The position numbers were made by a program, and so were the translations under genes. This document shows positions 23,901-35,149 of a stretch of DNA of 64,000 nt, one piece after another. The stretch is from Hyalella azteca (Eukaryota > Arthropoda > Malacostraca > Amphipoda > Hyalellidae): contig NW_025933269.1 in NCBI RefSeq assembly GCF_000764305.2, positions 1 to 64,000 on the forward strand, given 5' to 3'. Within the stretch, counting starts at the first letter, position 1, and every line of letters begins with the position of its first letter. The notes beneath the pieces were generated by a model that saw only the letters and a program-made list of their open reading frames with translations, did not search any database and was not told the DNA's origin.

Positions 23901-26001
23901 AGCAAAAAATATTAGATTGTGATTTATAGTGAAGCTGCAAATAAAATATATTGAATACAATCAATCATGCCTGGCTTAAAACTGCTTACAAAATAACTAT
24001 ATATATTATGGTAGAAGCTCTAAAAATGTGCACTCCATGAGAACATTATACAAACTTGCCTTAAATGTAGAGGAGCAGCAAGGGTAGAGCTCAACATTAG
24101 GAACAACGAAGCCTCGTGTGGGATGTTCAAGGGAGGGTCGGCAAAGCTCGGCTTTCACTCCACACACAATTGTTGTGTTGCCCAGGCGCACCTAGAAATT
24201 GCAAGTGGTATTAAGGATAAGTAGGCTTAAACTGTAATCTTGATCGTTGTGTAAGCACATCATGATAGAAAAAGACATCGTTTAGTTTACTATCAAAAAC
24301 CTTTATGTTTTCAACAATAATTCATGTTTTTTGTCATCTTTGTGCTTATTAATGTAAAATAATGGGTGTAGAGAATTCTGTATTTAACACTACTGCTTGA
24401 ATAAATATTATTTAGAGCAAGTACAGAAACAATTCTATATCAAAAGAAATATTATAGACACAAGGTATATAGCTTCATATGCATACCTATCCATTTAATT
24501 GCTGAGGATACCTAAGGTTTACCAAGTCTCAACTAGGGCAAAAGTATGAAAGTTTGAAACAAAATAAAATAACTCATCGCTAACATATTTTCAGTAGGCA
24601 TTGCATATCAGACAAAAATAAACAATATACATAATTCATGTATGCAACATCATGTCTTACCGTGGCAGAACCTTCAGCTGTGCCAATGGACCCAACACGC
24701 ACACTGATGGGACGAGCTGTGTTCCAGTCTCTGCCATCTGGCCTAGATGACTGGTCAACAAAACTTCTGTTGATGTGGATGAAATACAAAAAATATAGTG
24801 ACTATAATAATTAGAGATTTAATCAATATTAAATAACCATTAATTTATCCCATAATACTGCTGATACAATGTCAGCATCAATTAATTGTTCAGATTTATA
24901 GTCAGGTTTCCTAACTTGGAATGTATTGAAGGTTACAAGCATCAAAAATAATATTCTGAAATACCCTTATCACTATAAACTTAAAATATATAAAACAAAT
25001 ATAAAAGGAAGTACTTGAATACTTTAATACAGCACTAATAGCAATCAAGTTTTAAAAGGGTAAAACTGTCTATTATAAATTGTTGATGAAAATTGATTGG
25101 TCATAAATTGAATTTTAATAATGTATCTAAGCAATGGATTGAATTTTATTGCACAAAAATTTCTGAAGAAACTTTTCCAGATAATTTTTTGAGTTGATGT
25201 TTTTACTCAATTTCAGTTAATTAACAAAATTTCTGATTCCTTTTGTGAGAAATGGATTGGCACCAACCATAATATGCCTCCTTCTAATGAAAAAATATAA
25301 TATTAGCAGGAAATTCAACTTCTTTTATCCACATAGAAATTTTGCAAAGAATTTCAGTTCCTAAAATGTTCATGTCAAATTATGTTTATAAGACATACTA
25401 TTGCCTTTCTTGAAGAGTTGCAAGATAGTTGAGTGCAGTAGCAAATTGTGTGCTTTGCACCAGTTTAAAGTCAATGCTGCATGGCTTTGCAATTTTTGCA
25501 TACGTACATCTCTGCTATTTTGTACAACTCAAAAACAACTAAATGAATTACCAACCTAACTAGTGTTATGTTATATTACTATATCAAAAGTTTGCTAGTT
25601 ATGTACAGTAGCAACACAGGGAATATTTGTCTAAAATAAAAAGACATGTAAACAAAATAACATTCCTTTATGAATGACAAAATAAATTTAAATTATCTCC
25701 GACAGAAACAGAAAATTTTTATTAGTTTTCAAAATTAGCCCTCAAGAATGAAAAATACATAAGGAATATGAAGTTACACACAATAATTTTACATGAATCA
25801 GGTTTTTGCTAACAATCCTCAGTACGTAGTCTGGATAACCAACAAATATTAAACCTTAATGTATGCAATCTAGAAGTGCATGCTGCAATGTGCCTTATCA
25901 GTAAAATTCCAACAAGGAAAAAAATTGAAATTTTCAGATCATAAAACTTACTTGAAATAGTTGGCTGGTTCTATAACCTCCCATGAATTAAGAGGAGCCA
26001 T
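20972..26001 (-). CDS. EXOSC8: Exosome complex component RRP43 (EXOSC8), 8 exons
   Basis: EXOSC8 is a catalytically inactive RNase PH-fold subunit of the six-membered ring of the RNA exosome, in nucleus and cytoplasm. Minus-strand exons: 26001-25952, 24766-24661, 24191-24060, 23306-23199, 22814-22635, 21779-21732, 21597-21490, 21091-20972. Total 852 nt gives 283 aa; the human protein is 276 aa. Family blocks seen: FVDQSSRPDGRDW; VGSIGTAEGSATVRLGNTT; VCGVKAEL; FVVPNVEL; LYCDILCLDYDGNLID; a 48-nt microexon MSTTFAVY; LLDPSAADE; VSSGKVQGF near the C-terminus. Intron 3 has a GC donor (AAG|GCAAGT); the others are GT-AG. Gene density is low, with introns up to 1.2 kb. It is transcribed toward TTLL5. 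Confidence 0.94.
21732..21779 (-). other. EXOSC8: EXOSC8 exon 6: 48-nt microexon
   Basis: Flanked by TTACAG on the 5' side and GTGAGA on the 3' side, this phase-0 microexon codes 16 residues (ERPMSTTFAVYNSDIQ). It supplies exactly the segment matching human HPVATSFAVFDDT between exons 5 and 7. ORF-length gene finders would miss it, and without it an RNase PH-fold strand would be lost. Confidence 0.88.
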
Positions 26002-26422
26002 TTTTTTAGTGTTAATTTTTCTTTCTTTTCAAAACCTTTTCTTGTAAAGGTTACCTAGTAAAAATAGTAAAAAAATTTATTGGAAATTTCAATTTGGAAG
26101 CAAAGATAGAGTAAAGATAGCATAACTTTTTTCAAGCATGCAAAAAGTAGGTACCTATTGGGTGAAAATTATGATAAAAGTATGTTACACAGTGGTGTAG
26201 TGGCAAGAGCCATAAATGAGATGTAGGTACGTATAAATCAAGCAACTGATTACAAAAGCCATGAAGAGATTGTGGACCTGGTTAACTTAAAAGATTATGT
26301 TAGCATTCTAGGGGAATGCCAGTGAATAAGTATGATTTGGAGTTCAAGAATTAGTTTGTGTTTGAGAATGGCTGGGAGGATATAAATTTAACAAAGGCTG
26401 AGTGAAGTGTGAAATGGAGCAA
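26002..26422. other. EXOSC8 upstream flank
   Basis: Only about 420 bp separate the EXOSC8 start codon from the first transposon boundary. Nothing coding was seen. Any EXOSC8 core promoter should lie here, but no TATA or initiator element stands out. Confidence 0.4.
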
Positions 26423-27065
26423 TTAAGGGGGGAGGGGGGGATTACCCTCTGGAAAAACTTTTTTGTTTACAGATGGATCATTCTGAAACTTCACACATAT
26501 ATGTAAAACTGCAAAAGAATCACATTTTGTTCATGTGATTTTTTCGGAAAAATTTATCTCCTTGTAGGGTTTTCAAGCTACAACATAGACGCATATCATT
26601 CGATGCATAAAAACCATACCAATCGAGTAACGAAGCCTGATTTTTTATTTTTGCCTTGGTTTTTTTACACACATTTTTCCATTTTTTTCATTTTCCTCAT
26701 TTTCTTCAGATTTTCCTCTCTTCCCCCTCATTTTGAATCCAAACCATATACAAATCTAAAAAAGGGCTTCGTTACTCAATAGGTATAGTCTTTACAAATT
26801 GAATGGTATATGTCTCAACGCTGTAGCTTCAAAACTCTAGGAGGAGATAGGTTTTCCGTGACAATGAGTTAAACTTTTCAGGACAGCGCGACAAAGTCCC
26901 GCGCGCCTTGAAATAGTCACTCAATGTAGCATAGATACCAAACTACAGGCTTCTGTAGCTTCCTTCCACTCAAGGATGGTAGCAGCAACTTGCAGTACAC
27001 CTCTCCGTATGAAGCGAGGAGGGTGACTGAGCCTTGATGCCAGATACAACCATATATCTAGTGTT

Positions 27066-28390
27066 GGCGAGCAAATTACCTCCCATCTATTTACTGAAGG
27101 AACTCCTCTCCTGCCCCCCTTTAAAGAGCAGCCGTGTACATATAAATTCACGTACCGTAAATGGGGTAACTTGGACCCCTTTTCATTTTCTTAACAAAAA
27201 CCCCCAAAACTCAAATTATTTGACATAGAAAAATTTTGTCAATGGGCATTTAAGGCCTAATACTGAGGCTACATAACACAATAGAAAGATTTAAAAAGTT
27301 TGCATATCTAATAGGTTAAAAAATTAAAAATGTGACCCACGAAAAAAAGCTATTATTTAAAGCCTGTCAGAGTACCCCCTCCAATTTTTTTCATTTTTTG
27401 GTAAAATAACTCCAGGTTTTGATGCAATGTAGTAGAACTCTTCTAGTTACATATGCATATGACAAATTTTATGAAAGTGTCATAGATTGCAAATGGGGGG
27501 CGCCACCCCCAAATGGGGGAACTTAGACCACCTAATGTCAGCCCTGATGCGGTAATATAGACTGGCTTGAAAGTTAATATAAAATTACCATATATAACAT
27601 ATTTTATGTTTGACAACCTATTAATGTTTTTTCTTTATGTTTCAGACTCTACAGAGTCTTATATATGATAATTTCAACTTAATTTCCAAGCCAGTCAATA
27701 TTACCCCATCAGGGCTGCCATTAGGTAGTCACATTTCCCCCATTATGGGTCGGTGCCCCCCATTTGCAAACTATGACACTTTCCTCAAGTTTGTCATTTG
27801 CATATGTAACTAGAAGTGTTCTACTACAATGCACCAAAACCTGGAGTTATTGTGAGTTATTTTACCAAAAAATATAATTGATTTTACCACCCGGTCTAAG
27901 ATACCCCAAGAGCTGGGGTAACAAAGACCATCACCTTTTTTAAATTACATAAAAACTATGAGAGGCAGGAGCCAGCAATTTATGGTGAGGGAACCTAGAG
28001 TATAGACCTGTATTTTGCATGTTTTAATTCAAGTTTAATTTATCTAGTAAAAAAATGGCATCATTTTAAAAAAAAAGTGGTCTAAGCTACCCCATTTTAC
28101 GGTACAGGGATCGCAGTGGTATCGTTGGAAAGCTCAGAATGTCAGCTTTAAGATGAGACTAAGCACGTAACTGCAGCACAACTCAAGTAGAAACTATATA
28201 TATAATGCTCAGCAGCTAATTACCTTGTATCTAATTAGTGAAGGAACTCCCCCACCCGCCCCCCTTTAAAGAACCGTCATGTACGTATAAATTCATGTAC
28301 AGGGATTGCAGTGGTATCATTGGATAGGGCAGAATGTCAGCTTTAAGATGACACTAAATACCAAAAAAGCCAAATCCGAACCATTTAGGG
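27066..28390. repeat. ~193-bp tandem repeat, two copies, first copy interrupted
   Basis: A unit running AATTACCT...GAAGGAACTC...CCCCCCTTTAAAGA...GTAC AGGGAT...CAGAATGTCAGCTTTAAGATGA is present as 27066-27155 plus 28102-28170, and again as about 28209-28365. The second copy is uninterrupted and gives the empty-site sequence for the inserted element. Confidence 0.75.
27156..28101. mobile_element. 946-bp foldback/TIR element with GTAC target duplication
   Basis: Termini are CCGTAAATGGGGTAACTTGG on the left and, read in reverse complement from the right, CCGTAAAATGGGGTAGCTTA. The arms extend far inward: ACTTAGACCACCTAATG is matched by CATTAGGTAGTCACATTT, so it is largely a long inverted repeat. 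A 4-bp GTAC flanks both sides (27152-27155 and 28102-28105), and the paralogous repeat copy near 28300 has a single GTAC and no insertion. No coding sequence was found. The superfamily is not assigned. Confidence 0.8.
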
Positions 28391-28408
28391 TATACCCCCC
28401 CCCCTTAA

Positions 28409-28880
28409 CAAAGCTGCTCTACAACTAGTTCATACATACAATAATCAAATATAAAGCTGATGAGTTAAATAACATGACAGATCTCGATATACTAGTAATA
28501 GAGTATTAAAATTTTGAGTCTCAGTGAGAGAGCATCAATCAAAATGCAGGTGGCAAGTATGATACAAAGACTGGAAAAACTTACAGCTGAAACTGTTTGA
28601 CACAGCATGGTAAGCTACAAATTTTGTAGTTTACAATGCATGAACATCTAGAGATCTGTGTGGACATTGCTGTGAAAGAAAAAGTTCATCATTCATCAAA
28701 AGTCCATCAAAATTCCATCAAAATTTATTTCCTACATTTCATAACCAGGCACCCTACTGCTCTATGGTCTTCCCTTGTACTACATAGTGAGACACACTAA
28801 GTTTTTATGGAAGGCGTTTCTTTGTGTTTTGTATCATGTACATGATTTTATCCAAGATTTTTGATTAATAAATAAATGGC
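28409..28880. other. Intergenic spacer
   Basis: About 470 bp of AT-rich DNA between two transposon remnants; no gene or repeat recognised. Confidence 0.4.
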
Positions 28881-30640
28881 ATTATTTTATTGTTAGTTGC
28901 CTATCCAATGCTCGGCAGCGCCCCAGCAAAGGCGGCGGCTCCGGAGGATGAGCAGCTGAAGAGGTGGTTGGTGGTGTGGTCATTATGCCGCACTCGGATA
29001 GAGAGGGCTATTGGCAGCACCAATGCGGGCAAGGTATGAGTTGAGCTGCGATGAGTAGCCAGAGCGGAGCTGGGAAAGGGTGCTTCTGGCCGCTCCGGGG
29101 AGGAATAGCTTGCTGGATGAGACGGAGGGGGCAGGGGTCAGCAGCACCTTGTTAGGAGCTGCTGAGGCCAGGTAGGAGGAGACAGCGGAGCTGTGCAGGG
29201 AGCTGAGGGCAAAAGGGGAAAGAGTCAGGGGGAAGGGAAACCTCCTCCAGCAGATGAGAGACCAAAGGAAGGAAGTGGGTCTGAAGCATGTGCTTCATGG
29301 GACTGGGACCCGATGTCTGGGTGACGATAGGGTAGCTGTGATGGTGCGGTCGTAGGACACTGGGAAGGTACTGAGAGCAGAGCAGAGAAGTGTTCAGCCA
29401 TGGGTAAGACCTCAGCTTTGCTGTGCAGATGGGAAGCAGGGGCCATTTGAAGCAATCTGGTGGCTATGCGGAGGGCTGAGTTCTGAATAGTTTGCATCTT
29501 AGAGATTGACAAAGGAGAGGCATTGGGGAACCATACTGGGGCAGTGTAGGTAAGAGCCTTGAAAGTCACCAAGAGGGTTTCCTTCTGTTGGCTCCTGCTG
29601 GTTCCGGCAAGAGACTTGAGGATGATGAGGCGTGGGCGGGCTCTCTGACATATTGCAGTGATGTGTGGTGAGAAGGTGAAATGGGGTCAAAAGTGACCCC
29701 GATGATCTTTGAGGTCTGACAAAATAAAAGGTTGGACCTCTCCCAGCTGACATGAGGGTCTGTGTGTGATTGATGGGTGTCAGAGGTGAAGAGGGTGGCA
29801 TGGGATTTGGGAATAGATACCAATAACCCCTTCTGAGTCCGACAAGCCCATGCCACCACATCGGAAGCGTGGGAGGAGAGGACTGCAGACGCATTGGTGA
29901 TCTGAACGGCCCCCGCAGTGGCAGTGAAATCATCCACATAGGTGATTAAAGGGGTGGGAAAGGGGTGACTGGGAGAAGTCTAAAACATAGGAATTGAAGA
30001 GGATATGCAAGATGATGGATCCATGTGTTACTCCAGCATGGACTGGCCATGGAGAGGAGATGCAGCTGTTGTAGGAGCACCTGGCTGACCTGTCTCTGAT
30101 GCAGCAGATCAGCCAGCGGGTGATATTGGCATGGTAGGGAGTGGTGGCGGTGTGAGAGATGAGCTGAGCATGGGGCATGGTGTCAAAAGCTTTGCTAAAA
30201 TCTATTGCCATTGGTATTGTCCTGGTTGGTGGGCAAGGCTGGTTGGAACCTATAACTATGGCCTGGGTTAGAGGAAGTAGGGCAGATGTTGTGGAGTGGA
30301 GGGAATGGAAACCATGCTGGGAGTCCATCATCATTAAGGGATTGGAGGAGCAGATGCTCCAGCACCTTCACAGACAGGCACAGGAGAGAAATGGGCTGGT
30401 ATGAGGAGCTGATGGACAGGTGTTTGCCTGGCTTTGGAAGGGCAATGATTGAAGCCGACTTCCAGATGGCAGGGATGTCAGCCTTGGCGAGGGACAGATT
30501 GAAAAGTTGGGTGAGGCACTGGATGCCTCTGGGACCCAGATGAGGGAGGTAGAGGATAGTGAGGGAGTCCGGGCCAGTGGCAGTAAAGGTACCCGAGCTC
30601 CAGTCCATTGTGCTGGAATAAATCCCAGCATTAGCATTAC
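28880..30640 (-). mobile_element. 5'-truncated LINE with degenerate reverse transcriptase
   Basis: On the minus strand, frames in succession code reverse-transcriptase pieces: a GPDSLTILYLPHLGPRG and ALPKPGKHL segment (30608-30195), IDFSKAFDTMPH (30334-29930), the catalytic YVDDF at about 29940 and a WACRTQKG segment (29937-29566), then the LINE 3' tail KALTYTAPVWFPNASP and QTIQNSALRIATRL (29572-29225). The frame changes at least three times, so it is dead. This tail peptide is common in crustacean and other arthropod Jockey/I-group LINEs (family knowledge). The endonuclease half is missing. Confidence 0.85.
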
Positions 30641-31839
30641 TATTAGTTTTAATATTTTTTAGTATCCACGTACACGGACAGGCGCGTTCCGGGTGACTTA
30701 GAAATTTTGGCGGTTAGAGAAGCGTTGATCCCTGTTGCCAAATAAACAACGATGTAACACATAGACAAAGCAAGATTAGTAAGTGATTTTATTGTGGGTA
30801 ATTTTGTTCATGTTGTAGAAGTGTACTCATAGCAACTGTCTGCAATACAACTCTGTGAAATCGTTTCTATCAAACATTAATTTGATAGAATTCCCCTGGC
30901 CACTGGCCAGTAGCTTAACCTGTCCTATGCAGTATTACTTAGCATATGCGACCTGTATTTTATAAGAATTCTGGTGTTCATGACTCTCAGATAACATGAA
31001 TATGAGTTCTGATACTTTCTGATGAGTTCTGTCACTTTCTGATAACTGTGCATCATTTTCATGTGTAATTTTGCCTGATTTATCAGTGATATGAGCAGGG
31101 ATGATCGAGCATTGTTTTCTGTTTCATGATTTTCTATCTCATGATGCACAACCTGAAAACTATGTTCTGTGTCATTGAATCCGGTTAAACTCGTAAATGA
31201 TCTTGATATTGTCAATTATTAGCACTTTTGCCCCATTTATAATGTGTGTTTGTTTTTTCTGAGACTGATTTTCTAGCTTACTGCAATATCAAAGTGATTG
31301 TGCGAATTAATCCAATTGTCTATGATTTATGAATTAATTACTATTTTAAATTCACTTGTGAAGCTGTGTAATGTAACCAGGCAGTTGAACAGAATTTTTC
31401 CTTGACAAAATATTTCCTGTTGCAGCTTAGATGGAAATTCTGAATATTCCTAAGCGTCTTGAATTGCTCAATCATTGCCGACTAATGTTTCATAGGAATT
31501 ACGGTACTAATTTTAAGTTCTGCCTTTTTATGGTACTCTTTTGCAGAGCACGTCATGTGAAGATCGACTGAAAAGAAGTACTACAGTAAGATTCAAAAAT
31601 TCTGTGTTTCATTCTCCGCAAACCATCTGCGGCCTCTGGCATGAGGCCGTGTCATCCATACCGCCTGACTGGTCTGATCCGGAGTGAACACGGGGGGTGT
31701 GTCGGAGAGGGGATTGCAATTGATGCCTCTGTAGGTAGACCTGCAGGAAATGTCACGCTGGTAGTGGGGAACCAGCATGAATTGGCGGCAGAAGGACAAG
31801 GCTATCCTGGCTATGATATGGTCTGCGGTGACACGAGTT
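30641..31839. other. Spacer between LINE remnants
   Basis: A 1.2-kb stretch with short non-homologous open frames. The last 200 bp may belong to the degenerate 5' part of the following LINE, but no endonuclease motif could be confirmed. Confidence 0.35.
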
Positions 31840-33720
31840 AGTTCCTGCAGTCTGTACGAGACTCATTTTTAATCCAGAACATCACCAAGCCAACCCATTT
31901 TAGGGGTAAACAGACCCCAAATATTCTAGATCTTGTGTTTACTAGTGAAGAATCAATGATAGATGAGCTTCGCCATGAGGCTCTGTTGGGCAAAAGCCAC
32001 CACCAATCATTGCTTTTCAATATTAAGTGTTGTGCAGAAAAGACACTTTGGAAATGTGAACATTTGAACTTTGCAAAAGGCGACTATGATAAACTCCGTG
32101 AAACAGTGAATGCGGCAAATATTTCGGACTGTATTAAGGACATGAATGTGGCTGATTCATGGTCGTTTCACAAAGGCACGGTTATGTCTGCAGTTGATCC
32201 CTATGTACCCAAGATTACGCTTGGAAGAGTAAAAAAATCCCAGTGGATGACCAGTGCAGTTAAGACTCAGCTAAAGACCAAGAAAGAAGCCTACAAGCGT
32301 TATTTACGAACTTGCAGCGAGTCTGATTATAACCTGTATGCCATGGTCAGGAAGATGTGCCAGGTGCGCAGAAATTTATTTTGTCATTTTAATGACCTGC
32401 GCGGTGCGCCGTACTATGCTGGTAAAATAATGCGCCGTGCGCAGTACTTTAGAAAGCTAAAATAGTTCTACTATTTTAGTCGACAATATACGCAAGTATA
32501 TTGACTACGCGAGTCGAACTGACAATAATAAAATGTAAGACATGTCCGGGTTACGTCTGACTCTTCCGCTTGTCCGCCTTGTCGGATACAGAACGTATGG
32601 TAATCGTAAACTGCGGCTATTATACATACGAAATGTAAACAGATGGTGTTCAGTGTTGCCATATGACTTTGGAGAAAATTTCTTCTAAAATAAAGTTCTA
32701 GATTTCTCATTCACCAAATTTCCGTATCAAGAAAAATCATATATTATTGAAAGATAACTAAAGGCATACTGTACTGAGTAATGTGAGTATTACGTCTGTT
32801 CCTCCACAAACTGCTCGTGCGCGGCAGCGCGACGTAGAATTGATGGCCGGGATTGCGCGAACAAGTGCGCAAAGAGAATCAATTTTCATTACATTGCGCC
32901 AACTGTGCACAGCAATAGCTTAAAAAAAGTGAAAATGCGCGGGAAAATTCACCGAAAACATACATCATCCTGAGTGTGGCCTGTATGCTAGAGCTCGAAA
33001 TCAAGCTAAAAAAGTTTTTCGCACTGCAGTGAAAAACTTCGAAAAAAATATTGCTAAAAGTGCCAAAAAGAATCCGAAAGCCTTCTTTTTGTATGCTAGT
33101 TCGAAGTGTAAGTCAAAGAACGGTATATCTGATTTGAAAGTAGACCATGAAAGATTTCCTCTAATGAGGGCAAGGCTAACGTTCTTAATCAGTTCTTCAG
33201 CAGTGTGTTCACAGATGAGGACTTCAACAGTATTCCAGATATTGAGGAGCGCCCAGTTGGCTCAAAGTTAACATGTTTTGAAATGCACGAAGAAGAGGTT
33301 CTCGAGCGCCTGGTAGCTCAAAATCCCAACAAGTCATGTGGACCTGACGGCTTCCATCCCAGATTGCTCAAAGAATTAGCATCCGTTCTGGCCGGCCCAT
33401 TGACAGTATTCTTTCAAAAAACCTTGAACAACCGACATGTGGAACAGCCTCCCCGATGATATCGTTGGCGCTCCAAGTATGAACGCGTTCAAGAACAGAC
33501 TAGATAAAGCTATGGAAAAATATATGTTCAGATTTGAAATGCCTAGCTCCTTATCGAACCAGGTGGAAGTCTAGTAGCTACTTCAAACTATCGCCAGTTA
33601 TGAAAAGATCCGGTCAAATGACACGAGTTTAGATCTATGAACAAGGCACAAAAAGGAAAAGAATTGGCGACAGGCCACATCAGGCTTACACTTCAGCGCC
33701 GACATCACTATGTTTATGTT
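31840..33720 (+). mobile_element. CR1/Jockey-like LINE remnant with internal deletion
   Basis: Starts in the end of the endonuclease domain (ITKPTHFRGKQTPNILDLVF), continues through the linker KNPKAFFLYASSKCKSKNG, then the first RT segment [19 protein letters not shown] to about 33420. It then jumps to the element's 3' end [20 protein letters not shown]. Most of the RT domain is therefore deleted. There is also a frameshift near 33150 and a 639-bp insertion at 32342. A related copy lies in TTLL5 intron 11. Confidence 0.85.
32342..32980. mobile_element. Non-autonomous hAT-like insertion inside the LINE
   Basis: An 8-bp direct repeat CTGTATGC flanks this 639-bp segment (32334-32341 and 32981-32988). 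Removing the segment plus one repeat restores the LINE reading frame exactly (DYNLYA followed by RARNQAKK). Ends are weakly inverted: CATGGTCAGGAAGATGTG against GCCACACTCAGGATGATGT. No transposase is encoded. The hAT assignment rests on the 8-bp duplication only. Confidence 0.7.
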
Positions 33721-35140
33721 TTATGTTTATGAGTGTCATTGAAGGAAATGGGTTGGTTAGGAGCTTGTCAAGTTGTCTGGTTGACTTGCCAGAGTAGGGA
33801 GAGTAGGATAAACCAAAATTTGGATGGATTTCACTGCAGTTTGGATGACTGGACCTTATTGATCCAGGTTGTGCAGGAGTGTGTGGTGATGGCTGCTGAG
33901 TCATGAGATGTTGTTGTTGAGGTCCCAAAAGCTGGGGTGGTTGGGACTTGGGGTTCAAGGCACGGTCCGCACGGAAGCCACGGATCCTATCACGTTCTTG
34001 AAAGAGAGGAATGGCTGATGGTGGACCGTGGAAGGTTGGGAATGAAATCCCTTCTACAACTGTGAGGGATATGTCTAAAGCTCCTAATACTTAAAGCGAA
34101 ATAATGTGTTGGGCTGGACCGGCTGGTTACTGAGACTGACGGATGCCTTAATATGCAGTTGATTGGTGGAATGGTGGTCATCCTGGTCATGAATATATCG
34201 GAAATATGCTAGGCCTAGCGCCTAGGCGTTCCTTTCAGGGCTGATTGGTGCACAATTTTGGTGGTGCATCACTACAGTACTGACTACTGACTACTGACTA
34301 ACTTAATAGCTACTCAACTTTTTAAACTTAATCATTATTCATTACAAACAAAGGGCCTGGAAAATTGTTGAAAATGAAAAATATCAATCAAACAAGAGAC
34401 AATTAAAGTACTGATACCTGGCCGCAAGCCACCAGACAGATCACATCCATTGAATTACTTCTTCTTCTGCCGGTAGTTGTTGTTTAATGGGAGCTTTAGA
34501 GACACGTCCATGTAGCCCTAACCCCCATGAAAGGAAGTTGCTGCATGTGCATGCCGCATGGACAGCAAACCTGTTGAAGAGAACACTCAGAACACGGCAT
34601 GGCAGAGCCGTGCAACATGGCAAAGCCCTGCAACACGGCAGAGCCGCGCAAGTCGCAACACAGCAGAGCCAACAGCAACAGGACATGGCAGAGCCAAGCT
34701 GGTAGTATTTTGTACCATCACAATCATATGATTATTTTCATAAAGATAGAAATTTCGAATAAGATAATACACATACACACACACATACATAAATACATAT
34801 CCTCACGGCAGGCTCTACTCAAAGTCAAACATGCCCTACATCTCGCCTCATACAAGAATCACAGTGCACAAACAGAAGGTCCAGCCTGCGCTGCTCAACC
34901 TGGAGCTTCTTGGGCCAGAATTAGCCAATTAACTAAGTTTAAATCTGGGAAACATAAAATAAAAAAGAGTCTCATATGGGCTGGGCTCTGATGGAGAAAA
35001 GGTACCCATAACTTATAGTCAGGAGGAAGGTGGGAGAGATGTTTTTTATGTACACGATCAAGACCAGGGGATGTATTTTTAAGATAAGTCAGGCATGTTT
35101 CTAATTCATCACCCACGTTGGATTATTGCTGCAGTGCAAG
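33721..35140. other. Intergenic, low-complexity patches
   Basis: No conserved gene. Short repeats are present: TTTATG near 33713, TGACTAC near 34277, and a CAGAGCC/GCAACA-type repeat at 34595-34690 that opens several reading frames without being coding. Confidence 0.45.
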
Positions 35141-35149
35141 AAACGTAAA

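Larger units (their letters stand above)
26423..28408. mobile_element. Inverted-repeat element with G-run termini and TTAA ends
   Basis: The left end is TTAA (26423-26426) followed by a G-rich run and ATTACCCT. The right end is AGGGTATA followed by a C-run and TTAA (28405-28408), approximately the reverse complement. A second pair of inverted arms lies inside at about 26565-26645 and 26765-26850 (CGAGTAACGAAGCC against GGCTTCGTTACTC). TTAA flanks suit piggyBac- or Kolobok-type insertion, but no transposase is present, so the class is inference. It contains the nested 946-bp element and a 193-bp tandem repeat. Confidence 0.5.

Noticed and set aside
31593..31841. Frames just before the LINE as a separate gene
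   Set aside because: No recognisable family; position suggests degenerate LINE 5' part or spacer.
34441..34991. Overlapping Cys- and Ser-rich frames on both strands
   Set aside because: Low-complexity CAGAGCC/GCAACA repeats; no homology.
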